DNA of 44,106 nucleotides from Spirochaetes bacterium ADurb.Bin133. Lineage in GTDB: Bacteria > Spirochaetota > GWE2-31-10 > MWDO01. The notes beneath the pieces were generated by a model. The model was given only the letters and a program-made list of their open reading frames with translations, made no database searches and was not told the DNA's origin. Below, in pieces: positions 18,016 to 26,778 of this stretch. A program made the translations under genes and the position numbers. Position 1 is the stretch's first letter. Each line of letters opens with the position of its first letter. The stretch spans positions 75,853 through 119,958 of the forward strand of contig MWDO01000003.1 of NCBI GenBank assembly GCA_002070605.1, in the 5' to 3' direction.

Positions 18016-20093
18016 CGAAATCCGCCGCTAAAAGACGCTTTTCATTAAAAAAACAGATGGTTATTATTTTTGGCGTTATACTTCTCGCGTCTATAACGAT
18101 TTTGTGTTTGCTTGCGTTAAGAGAAGCCCGCTTGGCGGTTATGGAAAAAGTAGAACAGCATTTGAAGGATAAAGCGTCCGACACCGCGGAGATTATCTAC
18201 GGCAGAATAAATCTGTTTTTTCAATTCCTTGAAGATTTTACGCTTCGTCCCGAATTGAATAGCGAAGCTATTTCATATACGAAAAAAACAATTTTTTTGA
18301 ACAAAATTAAGGAGAATTATCCTGTAATTAAGGACTTATATATAGCGGATACCGACGGAATGTGGTATCGGGAAGACGGCGGGAAAGTAAGCTATTCAAG
18401 CGACGCATGGTTTATAGAGGCGATAAAAGGGAAACGTTACGTTTCGTCGCCGTATGTTGACGAAACGGCGAACTATGCGTTGTTTATCAGTTTTTCATTG
18501 CCGGTTTATACGACAAATAAAAAACTGATCGGCGTACTTGGAATCGACGTCGACGGCTTATGGCTTTGCGAGCAAATACGCGACATTGTCGTAGGGAAAA
18601 CCGGCAGCTGTTTTATTGTAAATGAAAACGGTACGGATATTGCCCACTCAAATACGGATTTTGTAACGAGTATGAAGAAGGTAAACGACGTTTTATGGAA
18701 TTTTATTCAACAGTATGCGAAAAGCGAAGAAGCGGAGATTTGTTTCTATGATCTTGACGGGCAAAATTTAATCGCGAGCTTTATAAAAATGAGTACAGGG
18801 TGGACTGTCGTCGTTCGGGCTCCGCAGGAGGAATTTTTGGGGAAAATAGATTCGTTGCGCTTCGAATTAGTTATATTTGCTCTGGTTGTTTTGTCGGCGG
18901 GTTTTATAGTAGTCTTTTTTACAGCGCGGAAAATTGTTCAGCCTATCGTCAATTCCGCCAACGCTCTAAAAAACATAGCTGAAGGCGAGGGGGATTTGAC
19001 GGTACGGCTTGCCGTTACCGGCAACGACGAACTAACCGATATGCAAGAATATTTTAATCAGACTATCGAAAAAATTAGAAATTCAATGAAAACGGTAAGC
19101 GGCAATGCGGATTTGATGCAAAAAATCGGCGCTAATCTTTCTATTAATATGACCGAAACGGCAAGTTCGATAAACCAAATCAGTTCAAATATCCAGGGCG
19201 TTAAACGGCAGGCGCAGACGCAGGCTGAAAGCGTTAGCGAAACCGCCGCGACGATGGAGGAGATTATTCGGACAATAAAACAACTGAATAACAGCATAGA
19301 GAGTCAAGCGGCGAGCGTTATTCAATCTTCCGCTTCGATTGAAGAGATGGTAGCGAACATCGCCTCCATTACTCAAACTCTTGGCAAAAGCGACGTAGTT
19401 GTCCGCGATTTGGCGACGGCGACCGCCGACGGCAAAAAGACGCTCTATTCTTCAAATAGCGTTACCCAAAAAATAATAGAACAGTCGGGCGGCTTACTTG
19501 AAGCGAGTAACGTCATCCAAAACATAGCGAGCCAGACAAATCTCCTGGCGATGAACGCGGCGATCGAAGCGGCTCATGCGGGAGAGAGCGGCAAAGGATT
19601 CGCGGTTGTCGCCGGCGAAATACGAAAACTCGCGGAAGAGTCGAGCGCTCAAGGAAAAGCGATAACTTCTACGCTTAAAAATCTTTCAATCGAGATTGAG
19701 GCGCTCTCCAGCTCCTCCAAAATATTGGAAGAGAAGTTTAACGCAATTTACTCCCTCGCCGAACAGGTTAAAAATATGAGCGCTAGCGTTATGGGGGCGA
19801 TGACGGAGCAAGAACGCGGAAGCCGCGAGGTTTTGTCCGCAATAAAAAATATTAACGAGGTAACGGCTGAAGTAAAAGACGGCTCTGTCGAGATGCTCAA
19901 AGGCGGAGAGCAAGTAGCGAAAGAGATGCATAAATTGGACGACCTAACCCGCGCGATTACCGATAGCATGAACGAGATGGCTTCGGGAGCGGCGCAGATA
20001 AACCAAGCCGCTCAGGAAGTAAATGAGATTGCGCGAAAGAATGAAGAGAGTATCGACAACTTGTCGAGGGAGGTCGGGAAGTTTAAGACGTAG
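18012..20093 (+). CDS. Methyl-accepting chemotaxis receptor MCP1 (dCache_1 sensor)
   Basis: 693 residues: TM1 at about 13-35, a periplasmic double-Cache domain (about 40-280, with WFIEAIKGKRYVSSPYVDE and LIGVLGIDVD typical of dCache_1), TM2 at about 286-308, HAMP ([11 protein letters not shown]), then a long cytoplasmic coiled coil. The hairpin tip reads [18 protein letters not shown], the CheA/CheW contact region. dCache_1 domains commonly bind amino acids or other small solutes; the ligand is unknown. The C-terminal tail ([10 protein letters not shown]) lacks a CheR-docking pentapeptide. First of six tandem receptors; it has no strong ribosome-binding site of its own and seems coupled to the leader. 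Confidence 0.95.
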   Translation: MTKSAAKRRFSLKKQMVIIFGVILLASITILCLLALREARLAVMEKVEQHLKDKASDTAEIIYGRINLFFQFLEDFTLRPELNSEAISYTKKTIFLNKIKENYPVIKDLYIADTDGMWYREDGGKVSYSSDAWFIEAIKGKRYVSSPYVDETANYALFISFSLPVYTTNKKLIGVLGIDVDGLWLCEQIRDIVVGKTGSCFIVNENGTDIAHSNTDFVTSMKKVNDVLWNFIQQYAKSEEAEICFYDLDGQNLIASFIKMSTGWTVVVRAPQEEFLGKIDSLRFELVIFALVVLSAGFIVVFFTARKIVQPIVNSANALKNIAEGEGDLTVRLAVTGNDELTDMQEYFNQTIEKIRNSMKTVSGNADLMQKIGANLSINMTETASSINQISSNIQGVKRQAQTQAESVSETAATMEEIIRTIKQLNNSIESQAASVIQSSASIEEMVANIASITQTLGKSDVVVRDLATATADGKKTLYSSNSVTQKIIEQSGGLLEASNVIQNIASQTNLLAMNAAIEAAHAGESGKGFAVVAGEIRKLAEESSAQGKAITSTLKNLSIEIEALSSSSKILEEKFNAIYSLAEQVKNMSASVMGAMTEQERGSREVLSAIKNINEVTAEVKDGSVEMLKGGEQVAKEMHKLDDLTRAITDSMNEMASGAAQINQAAQEVNEIARKNEESIDNLSREVGKFKT

Positions 20094-20160
20094 TTTGTTA
20101 AACATTCGCCTTAATCCTTTTTTTTTGAATGTAAAAAAGTCGCTCGATTATAAAAAAGAG

Positions 20161-20188
20161 TTGAAAATTTTATAAAAAGATATATAAT
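20161..20188 (+). promoter_or_regulatory. MCP2 promoter
   Basis: TTGAAA, 16-bp spacer, TATAAT, preceded by GTCGCTCGATTATAAAAA. It is the closest of the copied receptor promoters to consensus. Confidence 0.7.
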
Positions 20189-20238
20189 CGGCGATAGTTT
20201 TTTTAAATTTAATCTTTTATTAAAAGGAGTTGACAAAA

Positions 20239-20319
20239 ATGGAAAAAAGTTGTATCATCTTCCCCCCCCCCCCCGATTTTTTTATCGCGCTGTTGCGCAA
20301 AGAAGATGCGCTAAATTAG
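20239..20319 (+). CDS. MCP2 leader ORF containing a 13-C tract
   Basis: AAAAGGAG, TTGACAAAA and ATG at 20239. The frame begins MEKSCIIFPPPP, then runs to TAG at 20317 in the sequence as given (26 aa). The tract at 20262-20274 sets the frame. With 14 C, the frame would stay open to TAA 20379-20381, just past the receptor ATG at 20374, allowing coupling. With 12 C it would stop near 20313. The first 24 bases of the ORF plus the tract are identical to the MCP6 leader. Confidence 0.55.
   Translation: MEKSCIIFPPPPDFFIALLRKEDALN
20262..20274 (+). repeat. Poly-C tract (13 C)
   Basis: A homopolymer inside the MCP2 leader ORF, long enough for slipped-strand change in an otherwise AT-rich sequence. 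Copy number here decides which leader frame is read. Confidence 0.85.
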
Positions 20320-20373
20320 GATACTCTTCTGTGAGAAAAGTAATATTAATATTATTGCAGGGAGTTGAAAGAA

Positions 20374-22518
20374 ATGGATAATTTAATGTATTCTTCAAAA
20401 ACTATAGAGAATAAAAAAAAAATTTCTGTAAAATTTTCTGTGAGAAAAAAACTACTTATCCTTTTTGGTTTGTTGCTTATGGTTACGATAGTTATCGAAG
20501 GTATTCTTGCAGCGCGGGTAGCTCGCAAGGCGGTTATCGAAACGGTAGAGATTAGTCTTATAAACAAGGCGACAGACACGGCGGAGATTATCAACGAGAG
20601 AATTAATGCGGTTTTTCAATTTCTTGAAGGCGTTGCTAGAAGAACGGAGATAGTCGATCCTGCTTTTTCGTTTGAAGAAAAAACGGTTTTTCTCAACAAA
20701 GAAGCGGAAAGTAATCCTTTGATTAAAGAACTATACATCGTAGATACAAGCGGCGCGCAGCATTATCCGGACGGCAAAAAAGAAAACTATTCAGAAGATG
20801 GATGGTTTATTGGAGCCATGAAAGGAAAACGGGTTGCAGAAGAGCCGTATAGCGATGAAACGCGCGAGGACGCAATGTCTATCACTTTTGCCATACCGGC
20901 GTACGATGCAAACAAAAAACTCATCGGAGTACTTGGCGTGGATTTTGACGCTCTATGGCTTTCAAAGCAAATTGAAGATATTGTGATCGCTCAAACGGGC
21001 TATTGTTATATTGTTGGACCTACCGGGAATACAATCGCCGACAAGGAAATTGAATTAGTGCTTACTCAATCAAACAATACCGAACTTGCAAAGGAAGATA
21101 ATACATATTCCAGTATCGCCGCGTTTGAAAAAAGAGCGTTAACGGAAGACAAGCCCGGCGTCGGTTATTTCTATTGGGGTAAAAGCCTTGAACATGGCGC
21201 TTTTGCAAAAATCGAAGCTGCAGGTTGGCCCGTAATTGCTTCAGCGCCTACCGAAGAGTTTATGGGGACGGTTCATGTTATGCGGTACGATATGCTAGTT
21301 ATCGGTATGATAATTTTGATAACGTCATTAATCGCAACCTTTTTTCTTGCTCGCGGTATAGTTCGTTCTATGCGCTCCGCCGTCGCTGCATTAAAGGACA
21401 TTGCCCACGGCGAAGGCGACCTAACCGTCCGCTTGTCTGTCCAAGGAAATGATGAAATTGGCGATATGTCTAGGTATTTTAATCAAACCATTGAAAAAAT
21501 CGGCGCTTCCATCAAATCGGTTGGACATAACGCCGGAATAATGCATGAAATTGGCGCTACTCTTTCTACGAATATGATTGAAACCGCTAGCGCTGTAAAC
21601 CAAATTACCGTAAATATCCAAGGCGTTAGACAGCAAGCTCTGAAACAGGCTGCAAGCGTCGACGAAACTGCCGCGACGATGGAAGAGATTATTAGCGCGA
21701 TAAAAAAGTTGAATAACAGCATAGAGAGTCAAGCGGCGAGCGTCGTTCAATCCTCCGCTTCGATTGAAGAGATGGCGGCGAATATCGCTTCCATTACTCA
21801 AACTCTTGGACAAAGCGACGGGGTCGTTCGCGATTTGGCAACCGCTACCGCCGACGGCAAAGAGACGCTCTACTCTTCAAATAGCGTTACCCAAAAGATA
21901 ATGGAACAGTCGAGCGGCTTACTTGAGGCGAGCGCCGTCATCCAAAACATAGCGAGTCAGACGAATCTCTTGGCGATGAACGCGGCGATTGAAGCGGCTC
22001 ATGCGGGAGAGAGCGGTAAAGGATTCGCCGTCGTCGCCGACGAGATCAGAAAACTTGCCGAGGAGTCTTCCGTTCAAGGAAAAGCGATAACTTCCACGCT
22101 TAAAAATTTTTCAATCGAGATTGAAACGCTCTCCAGCTCCTCCAAAATATTGGAAGAGAAGTTTAACGCAATTTATTTTTTAGCCGAAAAAGTTAAAGAG
22201 GTGAGCGCCAGCGTCATGGGGGCGATGACGGAGCAAGAACGCGGAAGCCGCGAGGTTTTGTCCGCCATAAAAAACATCAACGAAATAACGGCTGAAGTAA
22301 AAGACGGCTCTGCCGAGATGCTCAGAGGCGGGGAGCAAGTAGCGAAAGAGATACATAAACTTGACGAGCTAACCCGCGCGATTACCGATAGCATGAACGA
22401 GATGGCTTCGGGAGCGGAGCAGATGAACAAAGCCGCTCAGGAAATAAATGAGATTGCGCAGAAGAATGAAGAGAGTATCGACAACTTATCGCGAGAGGTG
22501 GGGAAATTTAAGATGTAG
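20374..22518 (+). CDS. Methyl-accepting chemotaxis receptor MCP2 (dCache_1 sensor)
   Basis: 714 residues from the ATG at 20374 (GGGAG 9 bp upstream; an in-frame TTG at 20365 sits too close to it). TM1 at about 22-45, a double-Cache domain (about 50-305) with [21 protein letters not shown] and [12 protein letters not shown]2 at about 309-330, HAMP ([21 protein letters not shown]) and the standard signalling hairpin. The sensor resembles MCP1 but carries an insertion (about residues 225-270), so ligand specificity may differ. The signalling half is nearly identical to MCP1. The tail ([10 protein letters not shown]) equals the orphan receptor tail at 24208-24276. Confidence 0.95.
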   Translation: MDNLMYSSKTIENKKKISVKFSVRKKLLILFGLLLMVTIVIEGILAARVARKAVIETVEISLINKATDTAEIINERINAVFQFLEGVARRTEIVDPAFSFEEKTVFLNKEAESNPLIKELYIVDTSGAQHYPDGKKENYSEDGWFIGAMKGKRVAEEPYSDETREDAMSITFAIPAYDANKKLIGVLGVDFDALWLSKQIEDIVIAQTGYCYIVGPTGNTIADKEIELVLTQSNNTELAKEDNTYSSIAAFEKRALTEDKPGVGYFYWGKSLEHGAFAKIEAAGWPVIASAPTEEFMGTVHVMRYDMLVIGMIILITSLIATFFLARGIVRSMRSAVAALKDIAHGEGDLTVRLSVQGNDEIGDMSRYFNQTIEKIGASIKSVGHNAGIMHEIGATLSTNMIETASAVNQITVNIQGVRQQALKQAASVDETAATMEEIISAIKKLNNSIESQAASVVQSSASIEEMAANIASITQTLGQSDGVVRDLATATADGKETLYSSNSVTQKIMEQSSGLLEASAVIQNIASQTNLLAMNAAIEAAHAGESGKGFAVVADEIRKLAEESSVQGKAITSTLKNFSIEIETLSSSSKILEEKFNAIYFLAEKVKEVSASVMGAMTEQERGSREVLSAIKNINEITAEVKDGSAEMLRGGEQVAKEIHKLDELTRAITDSMNEMASGAEQMNKAAQEINEIAQKNEESIDNLSREVGKFKM

Positions 22519-22573
22519 TTTTTTTTCTCTAGTCGCGTGATGGAGTAGTTTGAAAAATAAGGAGGTTTTTCCA

Positions 22574-22633
22574 ATGCGCATTTGCGAGCGGGTTATAAGA
22601 GATATACCGGAAAAGCATACGCCTTTTCGTTAA
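22574..22633 (+). pseudogene. Truncated gene start with strong RBS (19 codons)
   Basis: AAGGAGG 8 bp before an ATG opens a frame MRICERVIRDIPEKHTPFR that stops at 22631 inside the 3' end of the opposing ATPase gene. Such a good initiation site just after MCP2, with nothing behind it, looks like the remaining start of a gene that was cut off when the ATPase segment arrived. The orphan receptor tail at 24208-24276 could be its other end. Confidence 0.4.
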
Positions 22634-23840
22634 TTGCTCTGATTTTGTCGCAAGTTTCTATCACAAGTCCGGCTTCAATTTTTAGTTTGAATTTTTCAAG
22701 TACGTCGAAGTTTTTTGTGGGACTTGTTGGGGCTATGCTTTTTTTTATTTCGATTGGATAAAGGCTTTTGCCTTCTATGTATAACAAATCGATTTCTTTT
22801 TTGTCGATGTCCCTGTAATAAAAAAGCTTGTCTTGGGGATTTTGATTGTGGGCATAAAAGTTTTTAATGATTTCACTTACAACAAAGGTTTCAAAAAAAG
22901 CTCCGTTCATTGCGCAAAACTCCAGCATCTCGGCGGTGGGCCACTTACAAAGATATGCGCAAAGTCCCGTGTCCATAAAATAAAGCTTTGGGGCTTTTAT
23001 TATTCTTTTTGACACATTTGTCATATAGGGCTGTAAAAGATATATTATTCCCGAGGTTTGCAAAATTGAAATCCAGCGTTTAATCGTCCGCGCATCCACT
23101 CCCGTGTTTCTGGCAATGTCATCATAATGAAGTTCCTGAGCTGTCCTGAGCGCGAGAATTGAAATAAAATTTCGGAATTGAAGCTCGCTGGAAGCGGCAA
23201 TAAGCCTCATAACATCACGCTCAATATAAGTGTTAATATACGATTTAAAATATACATCTCTTTCAGAAACACCGGTGCAAATATCGGGCATTCCACCCAT
23301 AAAAATATCCTGAAAAATTTCCGCCTTAGTTCGATACTTTCGTCCCTCTTTTCCTCGAAGGCGCAAAGATTCGATTTTAGGCTCGAAAAAAGGATTATCA
23401 TACCCGTATTTTTCCGCTTGAGAAAAAGAAGACATATCCACAACGCCGCAACGTCCGGCAAGGGATTCGGAAATTCCCTCTTGAAGTTCAAAACGACTTG
23501 AGCCTGTCAAAATATACATTAGTTCTCGCTCTTTGCTTTCTTTTATCCAGATCAGTCTCTGCTCATCGATTTTTATTTTAATTTCGTCTAAAATACTTGG
23601 CGCTTTTTGAATTTCGTCAATTATCAAAGGATAAGCGTGGCTTTCAAGGAAAAGCCTCGGATTGCTTTCAGCCAAAAGTCTGTCGTCTCTGTCGTCTAAA
23701 GTTACCTTTCGATATTTACTAGCAAAGAGCATCTCGATAGTTGTTGATTTTCCCACCTGCCTCGGTCCATACACAACAATGGCAGGAAAGGAGCGACTAA
23801 CTTTTAGAATAGTTTCTTCCACAGTTCTTTTCATATACAT
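22593..23840 (-). CDS. AAA-type ATPase with DUF4143 C-terminus
   Basis: 415 residues. Walker A is YGPRQVGKSTT at about 24-34, Walker B PLIIDEIQKAP at about 73-83, then the sensor ILTGSSRF. The C-terminal half (DIFMGGMPDI ... LYFMDTGLCAYLCKW ... YYRDIDKKEIDLLY) matches the DUF4143 nuclease-like region common in these stand-alone bacterial ATPases; their role is not settled. Met3 is an alternative start. It lies head-on against the receptor genes and is the only leftward gene in the cluster, so it is probably an insertion. An IS256-type remnant follows 156 bp upstream of its start. Confidence 0.88.
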   Translation of the reverse strand: MYMKRTVEETILKVSRSFPAIVVYGPRQVGKSTTIEMLFASKYRKVTLDDRDDRLLAESNPRLFLESHAYPLIIDEIQKAPSILDEIKIKIDEQRLIWIKESKERELMYILTGSSRFELQEGISESLAGRCGVVDMSSFSQAEKYGYDNPFFEPKIESLRLRGKEGRKYRTKAEIFQDIFMGGMPDICTGVSERDVYFKSYINTYIERDVMRLIAASSELQFRNFISILALRTAQELHYDDIARNTGVDARTIKRWISILQTSGIIYLLQPYMTNVSKRIIKAPKLYFMDTGLCAYLCKWPTAEMLEFCAMNGAFFETFVVSEIIKNFYAHNQNPQDKLFYYRDIDKKEIDLLYIEGKSLYPIEIKKSIAPTSPTKNFDVLEKFKLKIEAGLVIETCDKIRAINEKAYAFPVYLL

Positions 23841-23996
23841 AAGAATACCTCCCTTTTATTATAACATATTTGTTCGATTAAAACAACAGTCAAATGTAGT
23901 TTTAATCGGAAAATTTACAAGCGCTTCATTCGTGTTTTATTCGCTTAATTAAGCTTAAAAACTTAAAAAATGCCTAAAATAAACTTTTAAGAGTCT

Positions 23997-24179
23997 ATTA
24001 ATTCGAGTTTAAGGAAAGTTACGCAGAAACGGTCAGCCTTTCCAACGGACGAATCTATTTATAAAATACTGTATCTTGCATTGACAAATGCGTCAAAAAA
24101 GTGGACAATGCCTATACAGAATTGGGGGCAGGCTTTAAACCAGTTTGCGGTATGTTTTGGGGACAGAGTCCCGTTATGA
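23997..24179 (+). pseudogene. IS256/mutator-family transposase, C-terminal remnant
   Basis: A 60-codon frame ends at TGA 24177-24179. It reads like the end of IS256-type transposases: INSSLRKVTQKRSAFPTDES, then ILYLALTNASKKWTMPIQNW and ALNQFAVCFGDRV. No upstream part of the gene remains, and no inverted ends are seen. It lies between the ATPase gene and an orphan receptor tail, in the 503-bp gap before MCP3, and marks a past insertion or deletion event. Confidence 0.8.
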
Positions 24180-24207
24180 AAAAACGTTCCCAACTGTCAA
24201 AGTCGGG

Positions 24208-24276
24208 AGATTGCGCAGAAGAATGAAGAGAGTATCGACAACTTGTCGCGAGAGGTGGGGAAATTTAAGATGTAAG
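24208..24276 (+). pseudogene. Orphan 3' end of a chemoreceptor gene
   Basis: Twenty-three codons ending at TAA encode [20 protein letters not shown] plus KM. They match the end of MCP2 almost base for base (24 kb copy has cttgtcg where MCP2 has cttatcg). There is no start or upstream receptor sequence, as the IS256 remnant lies 28 bp before it. This is the scar of a seventh receptor or of a recombination event between receptors. Confidence 0.85.
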
Positions 24277-24343
24277 CGTCTGGAGCTCGCTTCGATCTAA
24301 CGCCGCCTTTTGGCATGGCATACATATAGAGGAGGCTGGAAAG

Positions 24344-26449
24344 ATGAAGATAAATGAAGGTAAAGGAATCTCAATCGTTTATAAGCTTTTGCTTATTGTT
24401 TTGGTTTTAACGTTTGTTCAATATGCCGTTTTGCTCATTAAAGATTGGTATGGAACAAATAGGTTTGCTGAAGAGCAAATTAAAACAAACTCTGATATTA
24501 AATATCTAAATTTTAAAGATGCGACTAAGTCTTATAGCATTGTCGGATCAATCTTATTAAAAACAATTACCGAAGACGATGAGATAACGGAGCTTTTTGC
24601 AGCCAAAGATAGAGAGGGTTTGCTTAATAAAACAAGAGGAACTTTTAAAAAACTGAAAGAGGAATATAATATTAAGCAGTTTCACTTTCATACAACCGAT
24701 TCTCATTCATTTTTACGCGTACAAAAACCAAGTCAATTTGGCGATGATTTGCGTTCTTTTCGCATGTCGGTCGTTCAAGCAAATACTGAAAAAAAGCTTG
24801 TTCACGGTTTGGAGGTTGGCGTTTCAGATTTGGGCTATCGCGTTGTTACGCCTTTCTTTTCAAAAGACAACGTTCACATAGGTTCGGTAGAGTGCAGCGG
24901 AGCGATAAATTCGGAATTTCTCGAAAATCTTGCTAAATCTGCTCCGGCAGAGGCGTTAGAGGGCGGTTTAAACGTTAAGGTTGTTGCAAAAAATTTGGAA
25001 GGCGCATATATGCAAATGGGAACTAATTTTGAAGATAATGATGAAGAAGATGCGGAACAGATTATGCAAAAGCTCATAACAGAAAAGTATTTAGGCTTTT
25101 TAAAAGGAGAGACTGCAAGCGCATATTATCCGCTCAAAGATTTTTCTGATAACTATATTGGTTATATAAAGTTTGTTTTTAATATAGACAATATTTTAAG
25201 CGCCAAAAAAATTTCTTTTAGAAACACAAATTTAATTTCAATAGCTACTCTCTTTTTATATATTATTTGCTTTTTAATTTTTTCAAAAATTTTTATTTCT
25301 AAATCTATTGCGGCGACAATAAATCCATTGCAAAATATTGCGGAAGGCGACTTAACAATTCGCTTGCCTGTCCGAAGTAAAGATGAAATTGCCGATATGT
25401 CTAAATATTTTAATCAAACGATTGACAAGATCGGCGCTTCTATCAAATCGGTTGAAACTAACGCCGGAATAATGCGGCAAGTCGGCGCCGAGCTCTCCTC
25501 TAACATAACGGAAACGGCAAGCGCCGTAAATCAAATTACCGTAAACATAGATGGAGTAAAACGGCAAGTAGTTGCGCAATCTGCAAGCGTTAGCGAAACC
25601 GCCGCGACGATGGAAGAGATTATTCGAGCGATAAAACAGCTGAACAACAGCATAGAGAGTCAATCTGCGAGCGTCGTTCAATCTTCCGCCTCGATTGAAG
25701 AGATGGTAGCGAACATCGCCTCCATTACTCAAACTCTCGGCAAAAGCGACGTAGTTGTCCGCGATTTGGCGACGGCTACCGCCGACGGCAAAAAGACGCT
25801 CTACTCTTCAAATAGCGTTACCCAAAAAATAATAGAACAGTCGGGCGGCTTACTTGAAGCGAGTAACGTCATCCAAAACATAGCGAGCCAGACCAATCTC
25901 TTGGCGATGAACGCGGCAATCGAGGCGGCTCATGCGGGAGAGAGCGGTAAAGGATTCGCGGTCGTCGCCGATGAAATACGAAAGCTTGCCGAGGAGTCGA
26001 GTTCTCAAGGGAAAACGATAACTTCCACGCTTAAAAATCTTTCAAGCGAGATTGAAGAACTTTCCGGCTCCTCCAAAATATTGGAAGAGAAGTTTAACGC
26101 AATTTATTCCCTTGCCGAACAGGTTAAAGAGATGAGCGCCAGCGTTATGGGAGCGATGACGGAGCAAGAACGCGGAAGCCGCGAAGTCTTGTTGGCTATA
26201 AAAAACATTAACGAAATAACGGCTGAAGTAAAAGACGGCTCGGAAGAGATGCTCAAAGGCGGCGTAGGCGTTGCCGCCGAGATACATAAACTTGACGACC
26301 TAACTCGAGCGATTATCAACGGCATGAACGAGATGGCTTCGGGAGCGGAGCAGATGAATAAAGCCGCTCAGGAAGTAAATGAGATTGCGCGAAAGAATGA
26401 AGAGAGTATCGACAACTTGTCGCGAGAGGTTGGGAAGTTTAAGGCTTAA
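24344..26449 (+). CDS. Methyl-accepting chemotaxis receptor MCP3 (dCache_3-like sensor)
   Basis: 701 residues after a strong GAGGAGG ribosome-binding site. TM1 is at about 10-29. The sensor (about 35-295) has [20 protein letters not shown] and [13 protein letters not shown], marks of the dCache_3 type. TM2 is at about 298-321 ([17 protein letters not shown]). HAMP ([20 protein letters not shown]) and the shared signalling hairpin follow, tip [18 protein letters not shown]. Codon and base use in the sensor half is plainer and more AT-rich than in the signalling half, which looks like a different sensor joined to the cluster's common signalling module. It lacks the leader peptide found at its neighbours. 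Ligand unknown. Confidence 0.94.
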   Translation: MKINEGKGISIVYKLLLIVLVLTFVQYAVLLIKDWYGTNRFAEEQIKTNSDIKYLNFKDATKSYSIVGSILLKTITEDDEITELFAAKDREGLLNKTRGTFKKLKEEYNIKQFHFHTTDSHSFLRVQKPSQFGDDLRSFRMSVVQANTEKKLVHGLEVGVSDLGYRVVTPFFSKDNVHIGSVECSGAINSEFLENLAKSAPAEALEGGLNVKVVAKNLEGAYMQMGTNFEDNDEEDAEQIMQKLITEKYLGFLKGETASAYYPLKDFSDNYIGYIKFVFNIDNILSAKKISFRNTNLISIATLFLYIICFLIFSKIFISKSIAATINPLQNIAEGDLTIRLPVRSKDEIADMSKYFNQTIDKIGASIKSVETNAGIMRQVGAELSSNITETASAVNQITVNIDGVKRQVVAQSASVSETAATMEEIIRAIKQLNNSIESQSASVVQSSASIEEMVANIASITQTLGKSDVVVRDLATATADGKKTLYSSNSVTQKIIEQSGGLLEASNVIQNIASQTNLLAMNAAIEAAHAGESGKGFAVVADEIRKLAEESSSQGKTITSTLKNLSSEIEELSGSSKILEEKFNAIYSLAEQVKEMSASVMGAMTEQERGSREVLLAIKNINEITAEVKDGSEEMLKGGVGVAAEIHKLDDLTRAIINGMNEMASGAEQMNKAAQEVNEIARKNEESIDNLSREVGKFKA

Positions 26450-26500
26450 GAAAGGAAAGAAACAGCGAAGCGCGCAAAAAAGCCGCCCGAACTAGTAACT

Positions 26501-26647
26501 CGTCAGTTTTTTGGGGAATAAAAAATATTTGTTCTATATGCGTCTAAATTTTTGTCGGGGAACACAGCGGCGTATAGCTCCATATGTGTCATTTTTCTCT
26601 TAATACCATATGTGTCATTTTATTTTCCTGCCCCCAAAAAACTGACG
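26501..26647. mobile_element. MITE-like element with 16-bp perfect inverted ends (CATATG family, copy 3)
   Basis: CGTCAGTTTTTTGGGG at 26501-26516 is the exact inverse of 26632-26647. Between them are CATATG units 26 bp apart (26581, 26607) and a degenerate TATATG. The inside matches copy 1 (7369-7503) in reverse. The flanks show a near-direct repeat (CGCCCGAACTA before, CGCCCCGAACTA after), suggesting a target duplication in the MCP4 promoter block. The element has no coding capacity of its own. Confidence 0.65.
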
Positions 26648-26672
26648 GAGCGCCCCGAACTATAAAAAAAGA

Positions 26673-26701
26673 TTGCAAAATTTTATAAAAAGATGTATTA
26701 T
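26673..26701 (+). promoter_or_regulatory. MCP4 promoter
   Basis: TTGCAA, 17-bp spacer, TATTAT, with the conserved CCGAACTATAAAAAAAG block before it. It lies 25 bp after the inverted-end element. The transcript should start near 26708, which rules out the receptor start at 26673. Confidence 0.65.
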
Positions 26702-26757
26702 CTGCGGATGCGTTGCTGAGGTTGGAAAATTTTTGCTAAAAATTAAACTTGACAAAG

Positions 26758-26778
26758 ATGGGGAAATTATGGCTTTAA
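26758..26778 (+). CDS. MCP4 leader peptide (6 aa), overlaps receptor start
   Basis: CTTGACAAAGATG resembles the TTGACAAAAATG leader start of the other receptors. The frame MGKLWL ends at TAA 26776-26778, so it spans the receptor ATG at 26769. It is shorter and lacks a clear ribosome-binding site, so it may be a decayed copy. Confidence 0.35.
   Translation: MGKLWL

Noticed and set aside
21421-21813. Leftward ORFs of 60-140 aa inside the receptor genes, recurring in every copy
   Set aside because: They mirror the conserved signalling-domain codons on the other strand and have no start signals.
26673-26768. Upstream start for MCP4 adding 32 residues
   Set aside because: It begins exactly at the -35 box of the promoter, so it would lie before the transcription start.
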